NCBI RefSeq assembly: GCF_013744875.1
Contig: NZ_CP059399.1
Location: 6,324,001-6,388,000 of the forward strand
Reading direction: 5' to 3'
Source of the DNA: Nocardia huaxiensis
Lineage (GTDB): Bacteria > Actinomycetota > Actinomycetes > Mycobacteriales > Mycobacteriaceae
Length of the DNA stretch: 64,000 bases
Numbering within the stretch: the first letter of the stretch is position 1; each line of letters starts with the position of its first letter. The position numbers and the translations under genes are program-made. Positions 25,556 through 34,727 of the stretch are shown here, piece after piece. Below the pieces are notes generated by a model, which had not been told where the DNA came from, searched no databases, and saw only the letters and a list, made by a program, of their open reading frames with translations.

Positions 25556-26872
25556 CTAGACGGACTGCGACACGGTTCTGAGTTTCGCGAGCGCGCCCAG
25601 CCCGGCCAGCACCTCGGCGTCCGGGATACCGAAATCGATCAGGCAGGCGATCTCGTCGACGCCGATATCGCGCAGGCGGCCGACCATCGCGCGCGCCGAA
25701 TCCGGCGTGCCGAACAGGCCATTGGTGCGGAAGTAGCGCTCGAACGCGAAGTCCAGCACCTTGGCCCGCGACTTCTCGTCCAGGCTCTCCAGGGCCTCGG
25801 AGCCGCGCCGCCACAGGTCGACCGAATCCTCCAGATAGCGCTTGAAGGGGCCCTCGACGGTCCGGCGCACCTGGGCGTCGCTGTCCCCGACGAAGGTGTG
25901 CAGCATGACCGTGACGGTGCCCTCGCCCGCGTGCCCGTGCCGGGCCCGCGCCGCGCGATAGGCCGCCAGCTTCCCGGCCAGCTCGTCGACTTCCTGAAAC
26001 AGCAAGGCGGTCAGCACATTCACGCCCGCCGCACCGGCCATCTCGAAGCGTTCGATGCCGCCGCTACAGGTGAGCCAGACCGGCAGCGCGGGCTGCACCG
26101 GAGCCGGGAAGATCCGCACCGCGCGCTCCTCGCCGACGCCGGTGCGCAGGGTGAGGGACTCCCCGCGCCACAGGCGCTGCACGGTGTCCATGCCCGAGCG
26201 CGTGACCTCCACCCGCTCGGCATAGTTGCCGGGCGCGAGGACGAAGTCGTCGGCATTCCATCCGGTCGCGAAGGCCAGGTCCACCCGGCCGCCGGACAGA
26301 TTGTCGACCACCGCCCAGTCCTCGGCCACCCGCACCGGATTGTGCAGGGGCAGAACGACACTGCCCGCCCGGATGCGCACCCGCGCGGTGCTCGCGGCCA
26401 GCGCCGCACCCAGCACCGCCGGGTTCGGGTACAGGCCGCCGAAGGAGTGGAAGTGCCGCTCCGGCATCCACACGGCCTGGAAGCCGTGCGCGTCGGCGAA
26501 GCGGGCACTCTCGAGGAACAGGTGGTAGCGGCTGCTCTCGTCGCGCTGCGCGTCACTGGAGAAGAACAGCAGGCTGAATTCCATACTGCGCGTGCGGGTT
26601 TCCGGGCTCTGCCCGGCCGCCGGCGACCCGTCGCGCTGTTCGCCGACCAGTTCGGCGACGTCGGCCAGGCTCAGCCCGTCGAAGATCTGCTCGGCGGTGA
26701 TCTCGGTGTCGTACCGGTCCTCGAGAATGGTCATCAGCTCGGCGGCCTGCACGGAATCCAGGCCCAGCGAGGTGAGCGGGGAATGCGGGTCCACCGACTC
26801 CCGATCCAAGCGCCGGGATGCCCACTCGTTGAAGAACTCCACGACATTCGTGTCACTCACGGACCGGGTCAT
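25556..26872 (-). CDS. Acyl carrier protein fused to luciferase-like flavin monooxygenase
   Basis: A 438-residue fusion. Residues about 8-80 form a carrier domain with phosphopantetheine site LGLDSVQ (Ser40). Residues about 95-438 are an LLM-class FMN-dependent monooxygenase of the secondary-metabolism (MupA-like) type, with [33 protein letters not shown] and [13 protein letters not shown]. The start overlaps the acyl-AMP ligase stop (ATGA) and the NRPS begins 34 bp downstream. The likely role, inferred from order, is to receive the fatty acyl chain from the ligase, hydroxylate it (position not predictable; alpha and beta are both possible) and pass it to the first C domain. A hydroxyl made here could close a macrolactone. 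Hydroxylation of a peptidyl intermediate instead cannot be excluded. Confidence 0.9.
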   Translation of the reverse strand: MTRSVSDTNVVEFFNEWASRRLDRESVDPHSPLTSLGLDSVQAAELMTILEDRYDTEITAEQIFDGLSLADVAELVGEQRDGSPAAGQSPETRTRSMEFSLLFFSSDAQRDESSRYHLFLESARFADAHGFQAVWMPERHFHSFGGLYPNPAVLGAALAASTARVRIRAGSVVLPLHNPVRVAEDWAVVDNLSGGRVDLAFATGWNADDFVLAPGNYAERVEVTRSGMDTVQRLWRGESLTLRTGVGEERAVRIFPAPVQPALPVWLTCSGGIERFEMAGAAGVNVLTALLFQEVDELAGKLAAYRAARARHGHAGEGTVTVMLHTFVGDSDAQVRRTVEGPFKRYLEDSVDLWRRGSEALESLDEKSRAKVLDFAFERYFRTNGLFGTPDSARAMVGRLRDIGVDEIACLIDFGIPDAEVLAGLGALAKLRTVSQSV

Positions 26873-28563
26873 CGCACACTCTCCTGCAACTGTGCCGGGG
26901 AGGAGTATTCGGCGCGCAGCCGCTGGCGCTGAATCTTCCCGCTGGTGGTCTTGGGTACCTGGCCCTTGCCGACGAAAACGATGCGGTGCAGGTTGATCGC
27001 GTGCACGCGGCTGACGATCTCGCGGATCGAGAGCGCCAGATCCTGCTCCTGGGCGTGCTCGAGCGTCTCGTTCACTTCCTGGACCACCATCACCCGGTCC
27101 TCGTCGTCGACGGCGGCGGCGAAGACCGCGCAGCCGCCGGGACGCAATGCCGGATGGTGGGCGAGGATGGTGCGCTCGATATCCTGCGGAAAGATATTGC
27201 GGCCGTGGACGATCATCAATTCCTTGATGCGCCCGGAAATGTAGAGCTCACCGGCGCAGACGAAGCCGAGATCGCCGGTGCGCAGATACCGCGGGCCGTC
27301 CTCGCCCGCGATGGTCGCGTGAAATGCCCGTTCGGTCTCGGTTTCCTTGTTCCAGTATCCGGCGGCGATGCTCTCCCCGCGCAACCAGACCTCACCGATT
27401 TTGTTCTCGCCGCAGCGGATTCGGGTGCCGGGGTCGACCACGGCGAGGCCGTCGGCGACGGGGCCGACACTCAGCAGTTCGCGGCCGTGGCTGTGCGGGA
27501 TCGCGACGCCGCGCTCGAGCTCGTCGGTCGAGAAGCATCGGGAACGGGGGCCGGCGCCGGGCGGTCCGCCATTGACGTACAGCGTGGATTCGGCCAGCCC
27601 GTACATGGGCGTGAAGCTCTCCTGCCGAAAACCGCTGGGCGCGAAGGCATCCGAGAACCTCCGCAGCACCGCGGGATCGACCGGCTCCGCGCCGACGAAA
27701 GCGAGCCTCCAGCCGCTGAGATCCAGCGCCGCCGCATCAGGGGCGGACACCCGCTTCAGGGGCAGGCTGTAGGCGAGATTGGGGCCGCCCGCGATGACGT
27801 CGGCGGCGCCCGATATCGCCCGCAGCCACGTGAGCGGGTCGCGCAGGAACGTCATGGGCGACATGAGCGTGGCGCGGCAGCCCAGGAAGACCGGCATCAG
27901 TACGCCCTGAATCAAACCCATATCGTGGTAGGGCGGCAGCCACGAGACGATCGAATTGTGCGATCCGAATTCGTTTTTCGCCTGGATCAGGCCGAGATTG
28001 TGAATCAGATTGCGGTGCAGCACCGTGACGCCCTTGGGGGTTCCGGTCGAGCCGGAGGTGTACTGCAGGAATGCGATATCGTCCGGCCCGGGAAACTGCT
28101 CGGAAGCCAATTCCGCACCGGAAGCGGCAGCGGCGGAATCGATATCGACAATGCGAATATCGACACCCAGCAATTCTTTGGTCACCGGCAGGGCAGTCAG
28201 GGGCGCGAGGGCGGCCACCGCACCGCTGTCCTGGATGATCGCGGTGAGCGTCGCCAGCTGGCGCACCGACATCGGCAGATGCGCGGCGACCGGAATCCGG
28301 CGGGTGATCATGCAGGCGAAGAACGCGTAGACGAAGTCCGGGCCGGGCGGGCACAGCAGCATCACCCGGTCGCCCGGCGCGGTGTGCGCCCGGACCAGTT
28401 CGGCCAGCTCGGCCGCGCGGTCCCACAGCCGCCGATACCCTATCTCCTCGCTCTCGCGCAGCTCAGCGAATACGAATGCGGTCTGCTGTGGGGTCTCCCG
28501 CACCCGCTGCGACAGGATGTCGACCAGGGTTCGCGGGCGTTGCACTGCAGGCTCGAGACTCAC
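26869..28563 (-). CDS. Fatty-acyl-AMP ligase (FAAL)
   Basis: About 564 residues. It activates a fatty acid as acyl-AMP for transfer to a carrier protein, here presumably the carrier domain encoded next. YTSGSTGTPKG lies near residues 168-178, with LPPYHDMGLIQG, PMYGLAESTLYV and, near the C-terminus, SGRIKELMIVHGRNIFPQDIE, all typical of FAALs. I chose GTG at 28563 because GGAGG lies five bases upstream and the protein then starts close to the usual FAAL N-terminus (TLVDILSQRV). The frame stays open to 28752, and an upstream GTG near 28605 is possible. It is the first gene of the lipopeptide operon, and the promoter should lie in 28564-28896. Confidence 0.93.
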   Translation of the reverse strand: MSLEPAVQRPRTLVDILSQRVRETPQQTAFVFAELRESEEIGYRRLWDRAAELAELVRAHTAPGDRVMLLCPPGPDFVYAFFACMITRRIPVAAHLPMSVRQLATLTAIIQDSGAVAALAPLTALPVTKELLGVDIRIVDIDSAAAASGAELASEQFPGPDDIAFLQYTSGSTGTPKGVTVLHRNLIHNLGLIQAKNEFGSHNSIVSWLPPYHDMGLIQGVLMPVFLGCRATLMSPMTFLRDPLTWLRAISGAADVIAGGPNLAYSLPLKRVSAPDAAALDLSGWRLAFVGAEPVDPAVLRRFSDAFAPSGFRQESFTPMYGLAESTLYVNGGPPGAGPRSRCFSTDELERGVAIPHSHGRELLSVGPVADGLAVVDPGTRIRCGENKIGEVWLRGESIAAGYWNKETETERAFHATIAGEDGPRYLRTGDLGFVCAGELYISGRIKELMIVHGRNIFPQDIERTILAHHPALRPGGCAVFAAAVDDEDRVMVVQEVNETLEHAQEQDLALSIREIVSRVHAINLHRIVFVGKGQVPKTTSGKIQRQRLRAEYSSPAQLQESVR

Positions 28564-28896
28564 CGACACCTCCGCAGGGAGAAGAGCGGGCACAGTTGTG
28601 AACACAGAGCGGCGAAACGGCGGAAAAAGGATGTAGCAGCTGACAGAACAGTCCGTTGCACATGATCGCAGAATGCCACCGCCGCCCAAGCTAAAACCGG
28701 GCAAATACCGCGTGTCGCCCACTGCGTGTCGAACCCGCGGACGCGGGTACACCGGTCACAACCACATACCTCGGCGATTACAAAATTCCCGAAACGACAT
28801 GCGTGGCGGTGCTGGTTTGGTACGCATATTCATGCTATACGGCTGCCGAAATCAAGGGCGACAGCCGCTCCGACGATCCACACGGAAGAAGGAGCG
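28564..28896. other. Divergent intergenic region
   Basis: A 333-bp gap between the divergent FAAL operon and a small secreted-protein gene. I see no convincing gene. It must hold both promoters. The only clear structure is the inverted repeat at 28733-28748. Confidence 0.6.
28733..28748. promoter_or_regulatory. Inverted repeat, possible operator
   Basis: ACCCGCG-GA-CGCGGGT, two perfect 7-bp arms, lies about 170 bp upstream of the FAAL start and 150 bp upstream of the secreted-protein start. Its position in a shared promoter region suggests a regulator site, but no cognate regulator is identifiable. A chance GC-rich palindrome remains possible. Confidence 0.3.
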
Positions 28897-29232
28897 ATGA
28901 GAATCCAGCGATTTGCAGCAACGGCACTACTGTCAATTGGCGCCATGGCGGTAACGGCGGGCATCGCGGGCGCGCAACCCCTCGAAAGCCCACCCCAGGC
29001 CGATCCGGGCATCAGCGTCGTCGCCGATCCGCAGCCCGTGGAGGACCCGGACACGACCATGCATCAGTGCAACGCCCTGATCGGCGCGCTCGTCGGCGCG
29101 GCCATCGGCGGCACCGGCAGCGCCCTGCCCGGCGCGCTGATCGGCGCCGCGATCGGCGCGGCGATCGGCTGGTCCCTGCTCTACCCGCCGGGACCGCCGC
29201 TGGCCTGCTGGCAGCCGACGCCGGCCAACTGA
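28897..29232 (+). CDS. Small secreted or surface glycine/alanine-rich protein
   Basis: 111 residues. GAAGGAG precedes the ATG. An N-terminal signal peptide (MRIQRFAATALLSIGAMAV, cleavage probably after AGAQP or nearby) leads to a short Pro/Asp-rich stretch. A Gly/Ala/Ile repeat segment follows (ALIGALVGAAIGG... ALIGAAIGAAIGW) that resembles glycine-zipper membrane segments, and the protein ends in a short Pro-rich tail. Two cysteines flank the zipper. Function is unknown. Similar small secreted glycine-zipper proteins are common in Nocardia, and another, larger one lies at 45841-46812. Confidence 0.8.
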   Translation: MRIQRFAATALLSIGAMAVTAGIAGAQPLESPPQADPGISVVADPQPVEDPDTTMHQCNALIGALVGAAIGGTGSALPGALIGAAIGAAIGWSLLYPPGPPLACWQPTPAN

Positions 29233-29251
29233 CGAGGTTCGCGCAGCCGAG

Positions 29252-29282
29252 ACAGCCGGCGTCTCGGGCGCCGGCTGTTTCC
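29252..29282. terminator. Terminator hairpin between convergent genes
   Basis: Perfect 10-bp arms acagccggcg / cgccggctgt with a 7-base loop are followed by TTTCC. The site lies between the convergent secreted-protein and VWA-protein genes. Confidence 0.7.
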
Positions 29283-29319
29283 GCGGCCTTGTTCCGAATG
29301 CCCTGAGTTACACCGACAC

Positions 29320-30552
29320 TCATCCGATATCGACGACGCGCGCCCACGCGGGTGGTGTGTCCGGAACATAGTCGGGATCGTTCTCGCTGTAGTTGCCTGA
29401 CCGGCGGAACAGCCCGACTACGGTGCCGCACTGCGGTTTTGCCTCCGGCCACGGAGTCTGTCCATCCGTCAGGGCCACGATCGCGTCCGGGCGGGACCGG
29501 GCGCGAAGGGCTTTGGCGAATCCGGTGCGCAGGTCGGTGCCCCCGCCACCCAGCAGCGGTATCCCCTCGGCCGCGCAGAGCGGGTGCGCGATGCGGGCGG
29601 CCGCGTCGCAGGACATGACGGTGAGCAGATCCCGGCGGCCGCCGATGGCGCGGGAGATGGCTGCCACCTCCAGTAGTGCGCTGCCCAGTTCGGTGTCGCT
29701 GACCGAGGCCGAGGTATCGATGATCACGGTCACGCGCGGCGGGGTGCGGCGCAGACTGGGCAGCACCACCCCCGCGACGGCGGCCGACCGGCGCGACGGC
29801 CGGCCGTAGGTGTAGTCCTCACCGACGCCGGGGGCCGAAATGGCCGAGCGCAGGGCCGCGCCCAGCAGGGTGCGCCAGGGCTGCGGTGGATGAAAAACCC
29901 TCTCGGCCCACCGTTTCCAGCCCGCGGGCGCGTCACCCGGACGGCCCACAATGCCCTGGGCGACGCGGAATCGCACGGCATCGCGTTGCTGTTCGCTGAG
30001 GCCGTCGGCGCCGTCCGGACCCCACTCCCAGTCCCGGTCCCGGCCGTCGGCGCCGCTGCCGCAGTCGAGCCAGGCCATTTCCGGCGGGAGCGCGCCGAGC
30101 CGGATTTCACGCAGGTACTCCTCCATGAGCCGCCCCGAGCGCAGGCCGGCATCGGCGGGCATGATCGCACCGGCCGGGCGGGGCAGGCCGTGGCCGAAGA
30201 TGTCGTCGTTGATCTCGAAATCGGCGGCGATATTGCGGCGCAGCGCTTCGCCCGCGCCGGTCAGGTCGTGCTCCCGGGCGAAGCGTTCGCCGCGGCCGTG
30301 GTGATCGCGCAGCAGGTGCGAAACCTCGTGCACGAGCACGCCGGCCAATTCGTCGACCGGCAGCCGATCCACGAAAGCCGGTGAGACATAACAGCGCCAG
30401 TATTTGTCCACGCTCATGGTGGGGACCTGTCGCGACTCGACGATGTGCAGCGCGAACAGCGCGGTCGACAGGTAGGGGCGCACCCGGACCGCGTACAGGC
30501 GGGCGGCGTAGAGCTTCTCGAGATCCAGGGGTGCCGGGGTGTGTGCGGTCAT
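29320..30552 (-). CDS. VWA-like domain protein with HExxH motif (COG3864-like)
   Basis: 410 residues starting at an ATG that overlaps the MoxR stop (ATGA). The N-terminal part has a metallopeptidase-like HEVSH (residues 75-79) followed by a histidine-rich RDHHGRGE. The C-terminal third is VWA-like, with a MIDAS pattern: VIIDTSASVS, then GGGGTDLRTGF and IVALTDGQTPWP. This arrangement matches actinobacterial VWA/DUF2201-type proteins encoded with MoxR ATPases. The pair is inferred to act as a chaperone-like remodelling module, substrate unknown. Confidence 0.88.
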   Translation of the reverse strand: MTAHTPAPLDLEKLYAARLYAVRVRPYLSTALFALHIVESRQVPTMSVDKYWRCYVSPAFVDRLPVDELAGVLVHEVSHLLRDHHGRGERFAREHDLTGAGEALRRNIAADFEINDDIFGHGLPRPAGAIMPADAGLRSGRLMEEYLREIRLGALPPEMAWLDCGSGADGRDRDWEWGPDGADGLSEQQRDAVRFRVAQGIVGRPGDAPAGWKRWAERVFHPPQPWRTLLGAALRSAISAPGVGEDYTYGRPSRRSAAVAGVVLPSLRRTPPRVTVIIDTSASVSDTELGSALLEVAAISRAIGGRRDLLTVMSCDAAARIAHPLCAAEGIPLLGGGGTDLRTGFAKALRARSRPDAIVALTDGQTPWPEAKPQCGTVVGLFRRSGNYSENDPDYVPDTPPAWARVVDIG

Positions 30553-31799
30553 CGGCTCACCTGCGCGACTGCGACGACGCGCTCGTCCCGATCGACGCGT
30601 TCGGCCCGCTGCGACACCGACACCACGCCGGCGAGCTGGTCGATCGCATCCGGAACCGTCCAATCCTGTTGGCGCAGTGTCGCAAGAGTGGTCGCCGGGA
30701 CCACCACCAGGTCCGGGGCGCCGGTCTCCGCCGCGCGCACGAGCAGCTCCCACGCCGCGTCCCAGCGCGCCCGGTCCGGGCGTTTGCGCACGGCCGCCAC
30801 CACGCCGTCGAGCACGGCCTGACGCAGATCCCCGCGCCGGGGCAGCTCCGCACTGGCCGGATCGGCAAGCAGCACTTCGGGATCCGGGAGGTCCATGCGA
30901 TCCATGCTGGTCAGCAGTTCGAAGCCGGGGCCGTCGCCGACCGTGCCGCGAATCAACAGGGACAGCACATCCTTGGCGGAACCGGCCGCGGTGGCGAAGG
31001 CGATGAGCCGCACCGCCATCTCCCAGCTGCGCGGTGAGGCCCACGCGCCGCCACGGCGGGTTTCGGACGTGGGCATCTGGTGGACGAGCTTGGGACGCCC
31101 GGCGAGCAGACCGCACACCGCCCTGCGAGCGAAAGCCACCGCGTCCGTGAGCTTTTCCGGATCCAACCGGGGCAGTGTCGCGCGCGGCCAGACGCCGCCC
31201 AGGCCGCGTACGACGACATCGTGATCATGGGCCCACTGCAGGTGCACGAAGCGGTTGGCCAGCGGCGGGCTCAGCTCCCAGCCGTCGGCGGCCGAGGAGC
31301 GCGGGTTGGCGGCGGCCACGATGCGCACGCCGGGCGGGAGTCGCAGTGTGCCGATGCGGCGTTCGAGCACCAGGCGCAGCAGCGCGGCCTGCACGGCCGG
31401 GGGCGCGGTGGAGAGCTCGTCCAGGAACAGCAGGCCGCGACCGGCGCGCACGAGCCGGACCGCCCACTCCGGCGGGGCCATCGGGACGCCCTGCTCGGCC
31501 GGATCGTCGCCGAGAATGGGCAGGCCCGAAAAGTCCGACGGCTCATGGACACTGGCGATGACCGTGGTCAGCGGAAGGTCCAGGGTCTCGGCGAGGTGGG
31601 TGAGGGCGGCCGTCTTGCCGATCCCCGGTTCGCCCCACAGCAGCACCGGCAGGTCGGCGGCCACGGCCAGGGTGAGGGCCTCGAGCTGCGTGTCGGGGCG
31701 CGGTTCGGTGGTCGTCGCACCGAGCAGGGTCAGCAGATCGTTCGCGAGGTCGAGTTGCGACCGCGCCGGGCGGGTGGCGGGCAGGACATGCAGAGTCAT
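30549..31799 (-). CDS. MoxR-type AAA+ ATPase
   Basis: 416 residues from the ATG at 31799, which has AAGGTG eight bases upstream. A GTG nine bases further up is an alternative. Walker A is GEPGIGKT, Walker B is GLLFLDEL, and a sensor-like IVAAANPR follows, as in MoxR ATPases. It is the middle gene of a three-gene operon and its stop overlaps the VWA gene start. MoxR proteins typically work with VWA-domain partners, which fits the neighbour. Confidence 0.92.
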   Translation of the reverse strand: MTLHVLPATRPARSQLDLANDLLTLLGATTTEPRPDTQLEALTLAVAADLPVLLWGEPGIGKTAALTHLAETLDLPLTTVIASVHEPSDFSGLPILGDDPAEQGVPMAPPEWAVRLVRAGRGLLFLDELSTAPPAVQAALLRLVLERRIGTLRLPPGVRIVAAANPRSSAADGWELSPPLANRFVHLQWAHDHDVVVRGLGGVWPRATLPRLDPEKLTDAVAFARRAVCGLLAGRPKLVHQMPTSETRRGGAWASPRSWEMAVRLIAFATAAGSAKDVLSLLIRGTVGDGPGFELLTSMDRMDLPDPEVLLADPASAELPRRGDLRQAVLDGVVAAVRKRPDRARWDAAWELLVRAAETGAPDLVVVPATTLATLRQQDWTVPDAIDQLAGVVSVSQRAERVDRDERVVAVAQVSR

Positions 31800-31876
31800 A
31801 TGAATCACCTTGTGGATCAGAAGAATTGGCGGAGCACACCGATTTCCGGGTGCAGCGGGGCGCGCAGGGGCGCGGG

Positions 31877-33271
31877 TCAGTGGCTGTTCGCGTGGCGGGG
31901 ATGTCCCCGCCGATCACGAGGACGACCCCGGTGCGGGTGAATGTTCCGATCGGGCCGGGCCAGTCCGGCCCGATACAACCCGTAAGTGATCCGCCGCAGC
32001 GCGGACGCCTCCAGCGCATCCAGCAGCGGGCCCTCACGCAGGACGGCATCCGGCCCGAGCAGCCCCTCGACCACCGCGAGCGCACCGGCGGTGTCGCCGT
32101 GCCGGAGGCGTTCTCGAATCGAGTCCAGCCCGAGGGGATTTCGGTGCAACCAATCGATGAACTGCAGACAGGGCACCGGCTTCCCGGTCAGCGCCACCAG
32201 CAGTTCTTCGCGGCGAATCTCGGCCGGGTCATGATCGAGTGCGGTCAGCACGCCGTCCACCACCCCGATCCGATGCTCTCGCCCCTGGCAGGGAACCAGG
32301 TGTCGCCGATACGCCTCGGTTCGCGCCGACGTGGCTTCGCCCGGCACATGATCCGGCACCAGGGCCGAGGCGACCAGCGGATGCAGCCGATCCGGCGAGA
32401 TCGCCCCGCTACGAAGCAATTCCAGGTCGGGCAGCACCCAGGTAGCCGCATCGGGCAGCAGGGGCAGCGCGGACAGGCCGCCGACCGGATGCCCCCGTGC
32501 GGGGCGCACCTCGGGCGGACCGCACCCGTCCTCGATCAGTTGGGCGGCCACCCGCTGCCGCCCGCCCAACCGCAGCAGGAACGAATCACCCGGCTGCCCT
32601 TCGGCGTCGAGCAGTATTCGCGCCTCGGCGGCCCAGCGGTCCACGGCCCCGGCGCGTTCCCGCGGCGCCATCGATGCGAGTTCCGGATCCACCAGCGTCT
32701 CGCCGCCGGAATCCGCAGCGCCACACCGTATCCGAAGCTCGTCGGCCCGCCGCGCATCCCACAGGTGCCGATGCAGATCCAGGCGATAGCGCCGATCGGG
32801 CCGAGGATGCGGGTGCATTCCGCTCGCGAACCGCGCGCCATCCCACAGTGTCAGCCCGATCCGCTGCCCCGCATCCGCCCACGCGGGCGCGGTCCGCACC
32901 ACCAGATGCACGGAAGATTCTCTCCCACAGGGATTTCCGGATTCCCCGACATCGTAGCGAGCCAGCGTGATGGTCAGCCCGGGCCGTAGCAGCCCATCGG
33001 GCGCAACCCTGGGCATATGCCATCGAAGCAGATCCGGAGCCAAGTGCCGGAGATCCGCCCGCACGCGGGCAGCCAACTCCGGCCCGTACTCGCGCGCAGC
33101 GGCCCGCAAATCGATATCGACATCGAACCCGGCGGCAGCACAGGCCCCCGCCCAATCCCCGACATCCCGCCGGGCTGTAGCGATCTCGATCATGGAAGCC
33201 GGCACGGCGAACTCACGCACGCGCGGCCAGAAGGAAAGTCGGGAAGCGTCCCCATTCGTGTCGGTGAGCAT
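31877..33271 (-). CDS. Hypothetical protein upstream of MoxR/VWA pair
   Basis: 464 residues from the ATG at 33271, chosen because AGGTGA sits six bases upstream. An in-frame GTG at 33277 is too close to it. The sequence is rich in Arg and Asp with no motif I recognise. The C-terminus (PRDRRGHPRHANSH) is low-complexity. It lies 77 bp before the MoxR ATG on the same strand and is probably co-transcribed. A role linked to the MoxR/VWA module is inferred from position only. Confidence 0.75.
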   Translation of the reverse strand: MLTDTNGDASRLSFWPRVREFAVPASMIEIATARRDVGDWAGACAAAGFDVDIDLRAAAREYGPELAARVRADLRHLAPDLLRWHMPRVAPDGLLRPGLTITLARYDVGESGNPCGRESSVHLVVRTAPAWADAGQRIGLTLWDGARFASGMHPHPRPDRRYRLDLHRHLWDARRADELRIRCGAADSGGETLVDPELASMAPRERAGAVDRWAAEARILLDAEGQPGDSFLLRLGGRQRVAAQLIEDGCGPPEVRPARGHPVGGLSALPLLPDAATWVLPDLELLRSGAISPDRLHPLVASALVPDHVPGEATSARTEAYRRHLVPCQGREHRIGVVDGVLTALDHDPAEIRREELLVALTGKPVPCLQFIDWLHRNPLGLDSIRERLRHGDTAGALAVVEGLLGPDAVLREGPLLDALEASALRRITYGLYRAGLARPDRNIHPHRGRPRDRRGHPRHANSH

Positions 33272-33425
33272 CAGCACTCACCTGTTACGAGCGGGACCCC
33301 CATTCTGCGAACAGAAGAAGTAGTCATCGTCTCGATCATAGAGCCCCTGCCCGGCCCGCGGCCAGCCGAGGCCAGCACTTCACCGAAACCGGCTGCAGCC
33401 CAGCCGGTTTCGCAATGAGCCCGGG

Positions 33426-33725
33426 TCAGCGCGAACTGTAGGTCAGACAGCGCGCGGCGTGCTCGCCCCGGCCCGGTCCGACCCGGATCTCACCGGCGGA
33501 ACACTCGAGCCCCTGATTGTGCGTGCAATCCGCACGCTGACAGGCCCCGACCATACTGGTGACGGTATCGAGCCCGCCCTTCGTGGACAGGGCGATGAAC
33601 GTCCCGCAGTCCGCCCCGCCATCATGATCGGCAACATTGATCGCGTACGCATGACACCCGTCATGGTTGTACGAGCAGTTGCTGACCGTGCACTCACTGA
33701 CGTGCGGCATTTCCATCGTGGTCAT
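33426..33725 (-). CDS. DUF1540-like cysteine-rich protein
   Basis: 99 residues, ATG preceded by GGAGG at good spacing. Eight cysteines fall in two similar halves, CTVSNCSYNHDGCHAYAI and CQRADCTHNQGLECSAGEI. This resembles tandem DUF1540 metal-binding repeats, so metal binding is inferred; its function is unknown. It is divergent from the TetR gene and shares its upstream region, which carries the palindromic box. Confidence 0.8.
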   Translation of the reverse strand: MTTMEMPHVSECTVSNCSYNHDGCHAYAINVADHDGGADCGTFIALSTKGGLDTVTSMVGACQRADCTHNQGLECSAGEIRVGPGRGEHAARCLTYSSR

Positions 33726-33899
33726 CTACGCCTCCGAGGATTGGCAGTCATCTGCATGCGCACCCCAGCCTAGACCCGCCACCTGCACCGATAGTGTCGA
33801 CACAATCCGTGTGGGCCCATGCCCGCGACGCCCCCGGCTCCTCGGCGAGACGACGCACGACGACCGGGCCGCTGGGCCGTGACCGCTTTCTCGAATAGC

Positions 33900-33925
33900 G
33901 TGTCAACAACGTAGATCTACGTGAC
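33900..33925. promoter_or_regulatory. Putative TetR operator (site 1)
   Basis: GTGTCAACAA followed by the perfect palindrome CGTAGATCTACG (33910-33921; 14 bp including flanking A/T). It lies 41 bp upstream of the TetR start. The same GTGTCAACAA plus an nGTAGnnCTACn palindrome recurs at 35263-35284, which makes an autoregulated TetR box likely. Confidence 0.6.
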
Positions 33926-33965
33926 GAAGCACGGCGGGCATCTTCCGCAGAAGGAGGCACCCGAA

Positions 33966-34694
33966 ATGACCGGCAAGCCGACCAGCCGCATCCGATCCAA
34001 CTCCACCGGCGTCGGCTCCGCCGCAGACGCCCGGCGCGCGGGCCCGATCACCCGGGCGGCGGTGCTGGCGGCGGCGCTGCAGATCGTCGATCGGGACGGG
34101 GTGGACGGGCTGTCGATGCGGCGGCTGGCCGAGGCGGTGCGACGGGATCCGATGATCATCTACCGGCATCTGCCCAATAAGGCCGCGGTGCTGGACGGCG
34201 TCGCCGAGGTCGTGTTCGCGCAGCTGACGGTCGATGCCGAGGATCCGGACTGGATGGCGCAATTGCGCTCGGCCGCAAGGAGTTTCCGGCAGCTCGCGCT
34301 GGATCACCCCCGGGTGGTGCCGCTGCTGGTGACCCGGCCGCTGGCGACGCCGCTGGGCTTGCGCCCGCGAGCGGTACTGCGGCCGCTCGAGGACATCCTG
34401 ACCCTGCTGACGCGTGCCGGGTTCTCCGGACCCGATGCGCTGCACATCTATCGAGCCCTGTTCGGATTCCTGTACGGGCACGTGCTCAACGAGCTGCAGG
34501 AAATCGTGGAGAACCCCGAGGAGACCGACGATCTGCTGCGGCTGGGCCTCTACCGGCTACCTCCCGGGGAATTCCCGCTGCTGCGCGAACTCGCGCCGGT
34601 GCTGGCGGCCTACGACGGCGCGGCCGAGCTCGAACGCGGCCTGGACATCCTGCTGACCAGCCTCGCGGCGAGCTTCCCCCGCAGTAATGGCTGA
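33966..34694 (+). CDS. TetR family transcriptional regulator (TetR_C-type)
   Basis: 242 residues. I chose the ATG at 33966 because AAGGAGG lies just upstream. The N-terminal HTH spans about residues 24-70 (ITRAAVLAAALQIVDRDG...MRRLAEAVRRDPMIIYRHLPNKAAVLDGV). The C-terminal ligand domain resembles the TetR_C class of tetracycline-type repressors. A palindromic box lies upstream, and the same box lies in the next divergent promoter. It is therefore inferred to repress itself and the DUF5994-like genes. Confidence 0.9.
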   Translation: MTGKPTSRIRSNSTGVGSAADARRAGPITRAAVLAAALQIVDRDGVDGLSMRRLAEAVRRDPMIIYRHLPNKAAVLDGVAEVVFAQLTVDAEDPDWMAQLRSAARSFRQLALDHPRVVPLLVTRPLATPLGLRPRAVLRPLEDILTLLTRAGFSGPDALHIYRALFGFLYGHVLNELQEIVENPEETDDLLRLGLYRLPPGEFPLLRELAPVLAAYDGAAELERGLDILLTSLAASFPRSNG

Positions 34695-34727
34695 TCGGGC
34701 AGGTGACCGGCGCAGGACAGCGGCGGC

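Noticed and set aside
26986..28665. Plus-strand open frame opposite the FAAL gene
   Set aside because: The minus strand encodes a complete FAAL; the opposite frame has no recognisable domain and shadow-like composition.
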